Part shown: piece by piece, positions 60,537-64,000 of the stretch | How positions within the stretch are numbered: the stretch's first letter is position 1 | Layout of the letters: every line of letters begins with the position of its first letter | Origin: Armatimonadota bacterium | GTDB taxonomy: Bacteria; Armatimonadota; Fimbriimonadia; Fimbriimonadales; Fimbriimonadaceae | Direction: 5' to 3' | Length of the DNA stretch: 64,000 nucleotides | Assembly: GCA_018268395.1 (NCBI GenBank) | Contig: JAFDWQ010000004.1 | Location: 59,867-123,866, forward strand | The notes under the pieces: model-generated | Database searches by the model: none | Told to the model about the DNA's origin: nothing | What the model saw: only the letters and a program-made list of their open reading frames with translations | Made by a program: the position numbers and the translations under genes

Positions 60537-61478
60537 ATGAGTCAGGAAAACCGAATCCCCGAAAGCCTCTTCGAGGTCGTCACGTTCTGTGCCGACGAGC
60601 AGAAGGCGTTCGAGGCCATGACCCGGTTCCGGTGGCCCAACGGCGTGGCGTGCCCCCACTGTGGATCAGTAGGCGTGACAGCCGTAGCAAAACGCCGCAT
60701 CTGGTCGTGCAAGGACTGTCGAAAGCAGTTCTCCACTAAGACGGGGACGATCTTCGAGTCGAGCCCCATATCGTTCTCGAAGTGGCTTCCAGCCCTGTGG
60801 CTGATAGCGAACGCCAAGAACGGGATCAGTTCCTGTGAGTTGGCGCGGGCGCTGTCGGTCACGCAAAAGACAGCTTGGTTCATGCTTCACAGAATCCGCT
60901 TGGCAATGCAAGCCGGGACGTTCGAGAAACTGTCCGGCACCGTCGAAGGTGACGAGACGTTTGTCGGCGGCAAGGCCAAGAACATGCACCTCGGCAAACG
61001 CGGCAAGATCGCAGGACGCGGAGCGACCGGCAAGACGGCTGTCATGGGCATGATGGAACGTGGCGGGCAGGTCAAGGCGTTCGTCGTCAAGGACACCGGG
61101 GCGGGCACATTGCAAGGGCTCGTCAAGGCGCACGTCACGAAGGGCTCCAACTTCTACACCGACCACAACTTCGCATATCGGGGCCTCAAGTGGGAGTACA
61201 ACCATGATTTCGTCAGCCACGTCGAAGAATACGTTCGTGGCGAAGTCCACACGCAAAACCTCGAATGCTTCTGGAACCTGCTGAAAAGGTCCATCAAGGG
61301 AACCTACACTTCGGTAGACCCCTGGCAGTTGTTCCGCTACGTGGACGAACAGGTCTTTCGCTGGAACGTCCGCAAAATGACCGATGCCGAAAGGTTCGCC
61401 ACGCTCGCGTCCCAGGTCGCCGGACGTCGTCTCACTTACCGGGAACTCACCGGAAAGGAGTATCTTCCGCTACAGTGA
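60537..61478 (+). CDS. IS1595 family transposase (ISXO2-like)
   Basis: 313 residues. The N-terminal zinc ribbon is CPHCGSVGVTAV...WSCKDCRKQF. The helix-turn-helix region is GISSCELARALSVTQKTAWFMLHRIRLAM. The ISXO2-like catalytic core has Asp in VEGDETFVGGKAKN, Asp in NFYTDHNFAYRGL and the last acidic residue in VHTQNLECFWNLLKRSIKGTY. It is complete and in frame. Its TGA overlaps the GTG of the next small gene (GTGA). Confidence 0.95.
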   Translation: MSQENRIPESLFEVVTFCADEQKAFEAMTRFRWPNGVACPHCGSVGVTAVAKRRIWSCKDCRKQFSTKTGTIFESSPISFSKWLPALWLIANAKNGISSCELARALSVTQKTAWFMLHRIRLAMQAGTFEKLSGTVEGDETFVGGKAKNMHLGKRGKIAGRGATGKTAVMGMMERGGQVKAFVVKDTGAGTLQGLVKAHVTKGSNFYTDHNFAYRGLKWEYNHDFVSHVEEYVRGEVHTQNLECFWNLLKRSIKGTYTSVDPWQLFRYVDEQVFRWNVRKMTDAERFATLASQVAGRRLTYRELTGKEYLPLQ

Positions 61479-61663
61479 GCAAGAAGCCCAAAAGAGACAG
61501 CGCGACCACTACCGCCCCAACCGAAGGCGCTCCCGATGTCGTCGTGTGGGCCAGCCCCGAGTTTCAAAAGACCGCCGACCTTGCGGCAAAGCTTCTGAAG
61601 GTTCCGAAGGACGAGGTTGACGAAATGGAAGCAGAGCGACCGAAACGACACCGGAAGTCCTGA
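61475..61663 (+). CDS. Small passenger protein of the IS element
   Basis: 62 residues from a GTG overlapping the transposase stop. Lys/Arg-rich ends flank a short helix: VWASPEFQKTADLAAKLLKVPKDEVDEMEAERPKRHRK. It could be a DNA-binding or transposition accessory protein, but no family is recognised. Confidence 0.6.
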   Translation: MSKKPKRDSATTTAPTEGAPDVVVWASPEFQKTADLAAKLLKVPKDEVDEMEAERPKRHRKS

Positions 61664-61666
61664 CAG

Positions 61667-62458
61667 GTGCTCGTCGACGGTGTTGGCGGCAACTGGGAGC
61701 ACCCAGTCATCGGTCGCTGCATTTTTTGCAAGGCTGGAATTCCTGACTCTGACGAACATATCGTTCCTAAGCAGATTGGCGGCTCCCTTCAGCTCAAACT
61801 AGCGTGTTGTCCCGATTGCAGGAAGATGGCGAACGACTTTGAATCGCGTGTCTTCGCAAATCTCTTTGGCCCGGTCCGCAAGCTCATCAGAATACAGGCC
61901 CATGATGAGGAAGAGCCTTGTAACGGTACAGCTCAACTGAAGTACTCCGACTGGGGAGAAATAAAGTCCGTAGACCTGCCGCTGCACAAGCACCCGATGC
62001 TTTTCAAGATTCCGGCCGGAGCGAATTACCCAGGCAAATTGCTAGAGTGGTCGCCTCGCACTCAACCGTCAACAGTCGCCACCAAACTCTACGAGGAACA
62101 AGACATCTTTCACTACGTCCACGAACTTGAGGCCCTGGACTTCTACCGCTACATGACCAAGATCGCCTACTGTTACGTGTGGGCAGAATTCGGCTGGGCG
62201 TCGTTGGCAGACGAGTGGTTGCCGTTCATCAGAGGGGATACGGACAACTTTCCTTGGATCTGCTACGGCAAGAACACTTTCGTCGACTACGCGCGTTATA
62301 GAATGCGGCCCGTCGCATCTAAACCGGTTCACGTCCTAAGGCACGAACTCTTGCCACGAGGGCATTACGACGCGATAAGAGTTCACATATCCCTGTTCGC
62401 TAGTCTCAGGTTCCCGGAATTCTACGTTACGGCTGACTACTCCTTGAACCGGGCCTGA
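61667..62458 (+). CDS. HNH-endonuclease-like passenger protein of the IS element
   Basis: 263 residues, GTG start 3 bases after the previous stop. The N-terminal zinc-bound HNH-like unit reads RCIFCKAGIPDSDEHIVPKQIGGSL...LACCPDCRKMANDFESRVF, with paired CxxC and the central E-H-I-V-P. The rest is an alpha/beta region without known motifs (DIFHYVHELEALDFYRYMTKIAYCYVWAEFG). It may nick DNA, or it may be cargo that favours the host or the element. The G+C content looks lower than in neighbouring genes. Confidence 0.7.
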   Translation: MLVDGVGGNWEHPVIGRCIFCKAGIPDSDEHIVPKQIGGSLQLKLACCPDCRKMANDFESRVFANLFGPVRKLIRIQAHDEEEPCNGTAQLKYSDWGEIKSVDLPLHKHPMLFKIPAGANYPGKLLEWSPRTQPSTVATKLYEEQDIFHYVHELEALDFYRYMTKIAYCYVWAEFGWASLADEWLPFIRGDTDNFPWICYGKNTFVDYARYRMRPVASKPVHVLRHELLPRGHYDAIRVHISLFASLRFPEFYVTADYSLNRA

Positions 62459-62639
62459 GTCGTCTCAAGCCCCTCCGCATGGAGAAGTAGCCGCGCAGCA
62501 GTTCCCTGTTCGCAAGGACGCGCTTCACGCAGCAATGAAGCGACTCTTGTTCATCCCGCGACAAGTCCGACCAAGATGCCAGTTCCGTTCGCGAGAACCC
62601 GACGCGACAAAGCTCGCTCCAAAGCTCTGAAGCGAGCAT
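62427..62639 (-). CDS. Short antisense passenger gene near the right end of the IS
   Basis: 70 residues: MLASELWSELCRVGFSRTELASWSDLSRDEQESLHCCVKRVL then a basic tail. The W-x-x-L-x-x-x-E-Q-x-x-x-x-x-x-V pattern is like small phage and plasmid hypothetical proteins. A TTG at 62645 is an alternative start. The frame stays open to 62714, but that would lie outside the element. It overlaps the end of the HNH-like gene by 32 bp. Confidence 0.5.
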   Translation of the reverse strand: MLASELWSELCRVGFSRTELASWSDLSRDEQESLHCCVKRVLANRELLRGYFSMRRGLRRLRPGSRSSQP

Positions 62640-62707
62640 GTCCAAGGGAGTCTCGTTGCCAACTGATCCGATGATAGCACCTTTGTTGCGCGAAGTATAT
62701 AAGTCCC

Positions 62708-62715
62708 CAAACATT
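62708..62715 (+). repeat. Target-site duplication, right copy (CAAACATT)
   Basis: Identical to 60486-60493. Confidence 0.9.
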
Positions 62716-63445
62716 GCGGACGATCGGCATCACCGGCATTTTCGACGATTTCAATCCGGACGGCACCGACTACATCAGTCATTCCAACGACAGTTTCCAC
62801 CCGGAGAACTCGACTTACGGGTTCTATTCGATGGTCGACGGTTCGCTGTTGGCCCAGTTCGGCGACGATGCGCCGAACATCACCAAGGGTTACTTCTTTC
62901 CGGACGGCAAGTCGGTCCTGCTGATGGGCTCGACGACGGTGATCGAGCGCATGTGGGACCCGCAGCAGACCCAAGCTTACGTCTATCCCGACGGCTACGC
63001 GATCCATCTCGGCAAGCCGGGCGGAGGGACCCTTGCGGACCTTCTCGTCCAAGACGGCAACACGATGGGGGTCTGTAAGTGGCTGACGCCGGTGCCTCTC
63101 GGCGCTAGCGTGCGGGTGAGTTTTGACGCCGTTTCGCCCTTTAAGTCCCTCACGTCGCTGACCCTGACCTGCGTTGCGAGCACTGACACCGCGGGCGGAT
63201 TCAACCACGTGCTCGAGATGTGGGACTGGATTCAAGGACGATGGGACCCTGTCGACACGAGGACCGACCCGATCGGCAAGACGGCCCAGACCTATGCCCT
63301 CACAGGAACGGGTGACCTGTCCCGGTTTGTGAACCAGACCGACCGAACGATGAGGTGCCGGACGACGCTGGTCCGCTACGGACCCGCAGCGGCTTTCACA
63401 TGGTGCATGCGGTACGACATGGTGCAGTGGTCCGTGACACGGTAG
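62716..63445 (+). pseudogene. Beta-propeller protein, 3' part with shared C-terminal domain
   Basis: Continues the frame of 58860-60493 after removal of the element: ...GTGQTL then RTIGITGIFDDFNPDGTDYISHSND. The last 100 residues (LTLTCVASTD...FNHVLEMWDWIQGRW, TGDLSRFVNQTDRTMRCRTTLV, FTWCMRYDMVQWSV) align with the C-terminus of the secreted protein at 31785 (QTLDLYDW, TGSLSRYLSPDQVLKARIRI, NWCMEVDEANFTV). It now has no start codon of its own with ribosome site or promoter. Confidence 0.85.
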
Positions 63446-63564
63446 CGACCTCAAGCGACGGCGAGCGATCGACTTCGAAGACCATAAGGCGACGAGGATG
63501 CCCGGGCCGCAGCGGGACACGCGGCTTGTAAGAGCGAGCGATTTGTCCGGCCCTATGTCGCTTC

Positions 63565-63863
63565 AGGATCCTGGAAGTCCTCGGCTACACGCGGGATGAC
63601 GTTCTTGGAGGTTCTCAGCACCGATAAGGAAGACATGATCAGGGTTGTCCGTCTCAGCTAAGAGTCACGTCATCCCGACCGACCGCAGGGAGAGGAAGGA
63701 CCTCCCCGTCTGTAACGCATTGCGGAATCCGGAGGTCCCTCGGCTTCGCTCGGGATGACGTATTCGGAGGTTCTCGATCCCGCCAGCGACGATGCGCACG
63801 GTAGTCGGCGGTTCCACCCAAGAGTCACGTCATCCCGAGCGACCTCAGGAACCGGAAGGGCTG
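63565..63863. repeat. Two copies of a ~150-bp imperfect palindromic repeat
   Basis: Copies start near 63565 and 63723. Each begins with a CCTCGGCT...CGGGATGACGT arm and ends with an ACGTCATCCCGA.CGAC..CAGG arm that is its inverse complement. Such GTCATCCCGAG-type repeats occur between genes in many soil bacteria. There is no coding potential. The rest of 63446-63900 shows nothing else. Confidence 0.65.
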
Positions 63864-63932
63864 ATCCCGGCCCACTCCGACCTATTCAGGTTCAAAACGC
63901 GTTTTGAGGGGTCTTTCCGGAAAGTTTCCTGT

Positions 63933-64000
63933 CATCGGCGGACCGTTCCCAGACATCGGCGGACCGTTCCCAGACGTCGGCGGACCGTTCCCCGACATCG
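63933..64000. repeat. 21-bp tandem repeat running off the window end
   Basis: Three full units (63933-63953, 63954-63974, 63975-63995) of CATCGGCGGACCGTTCCCAGA with few changes, then the start of a fourth. The minus strand is open across it as a seven-residue repeat S-G-N-G-P-P-(M/T), ending MTGNFPERPLKTRFEPE and TAG at 63882-63884. It is either the end of a repeat-coding gene or a minisatellite. Confidence 0.7.

Larger units (their letters stand above)
60494..62707 (+). mobile_element. IS1595-family insertion sequence with passenger genes (2,214 bp)
   Basis: Terminal inverted repeats start GGGACTTATATACTT at both ends (22 of the first 24 bases match, 60494 inward and 62707 inward). It is flanked by 8-bp direct repeats CAAACATT, the duplication length expected for IS1595. 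Inside are a complete transposase, a coupled 62-codon gene, an HNH-like gene and a short antisense gene. Intact ends, an intact transposase and exact target copies suggest a recent insertion. Confidence 0.92.

Noticed and set aside
63565..63863. CRISPR-like repeat array
   Set aside because: Only two units about 158 bp apart, each internally palindromic. There are no short regular spacers and no cas genes.

Overview
The window is high-GC DNA of a diderm bacterium. My best guess is the Armatimonadota, Fimbriimonadia-like. That is an inference from gene content: a pseudopilin inside a sugar operon, Tat-exported Gfo/Idh/MocA oxidoreductases with ThuA and sulfatase genes, a PEP-CTERM protein, a Met/Gly-rich L7/L12 hinge, and outer-membrane beta-barrel and lipoprotein cytochromes. 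Many genes start only 5-7 nt after a TANNNT -10 box with no Shine-Dalgarno, so leaderless mRNAs look common. The cytochrome and sugar operons keep good Shine-Dalgarno sites.

Layout. 1-6.4 kb: the end of an HDOD gene, a PilT ATPase with a long N-terminal extension, a Tat-exported glycosidase-like protein, a saccharopine-dehydrogenase-like protein and an isolated rplJ-rplL operon. 6.4-11.7 kb: an NADPH/FAD/ferredoxin oxidoreductase translationally coupled to pyruvate:ferredoxin oxidoreductase. 11.7-19.5 kb: a CocE/NonD hydrolase, a membrane methyltransferase, an unknown secreted protein, a DUF6265-type protein and a TPR-redoxin fusion. 19.6 kb: tRNA-Ala(UGC).

19.8-33.0 kb is a glucan-utilisation locus: a GH94 phosphorylase, a LacI regulator, a pseudopilin, two GH144-like enzymes, a binding-protein/permease fusion, a second permease, a GH1 beta-glucosidase and a secreted protein. 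At least four near-palindromic sites (arms TTGCTGAA/TTCAGCAA) sit at the promoters, so the locus looks like one LacI regulon, possibly for beta-1,2-glucan.

33.1-40.2 kb: a CoA-transferase, an FGE-fold protein without the catalytic Cys pair, ApbE, a Gfo/Idh oxidoreductase, a ThuA protein and a Cys-type sulfatase. 40.3-50.3 kb (minus strand): a likely extracellular or outer-membrane electron-transfer operon. It holds a LuxR-PAS regulator, an MtrA/DmsE-like decaheme cytochrome, a beta-barrel, an octaheme lipoprotein, CcmF, a monoheme protein, a CbcL-like heptaheme/cytochrome b fusion and a variant CcmE in which CxxxY replaces the haem-binding His. A perfect 11-bp inverted repeat overlaps the predicted -35 of its promoter.

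50.5-51.0 kb holds the most striking single gene: an AhpC/TSA-type thioredoxin-fold protein whose active-site Cys codon is an in-frame TGA (motif U-x-x-C), a probable selenoprotein, next to a pirin. 52-58.5 kb: an M14 peptidase, a Gfo/Idh oxidoreductase, an MmcQ/YjbR protein, a PEP-CTERM protein and a repeat-rich surface protein. 58.9-63.4 kb: a beta-propeller gene cut by a 2,214-bp IS1595-type element with passenger genes and an exact 8-bp target duplication. Removing the element restores a 787-codon frame. 63.4-64.0 kb: non-coding inverted repeats and the start of a 21-bp tandem repeat.
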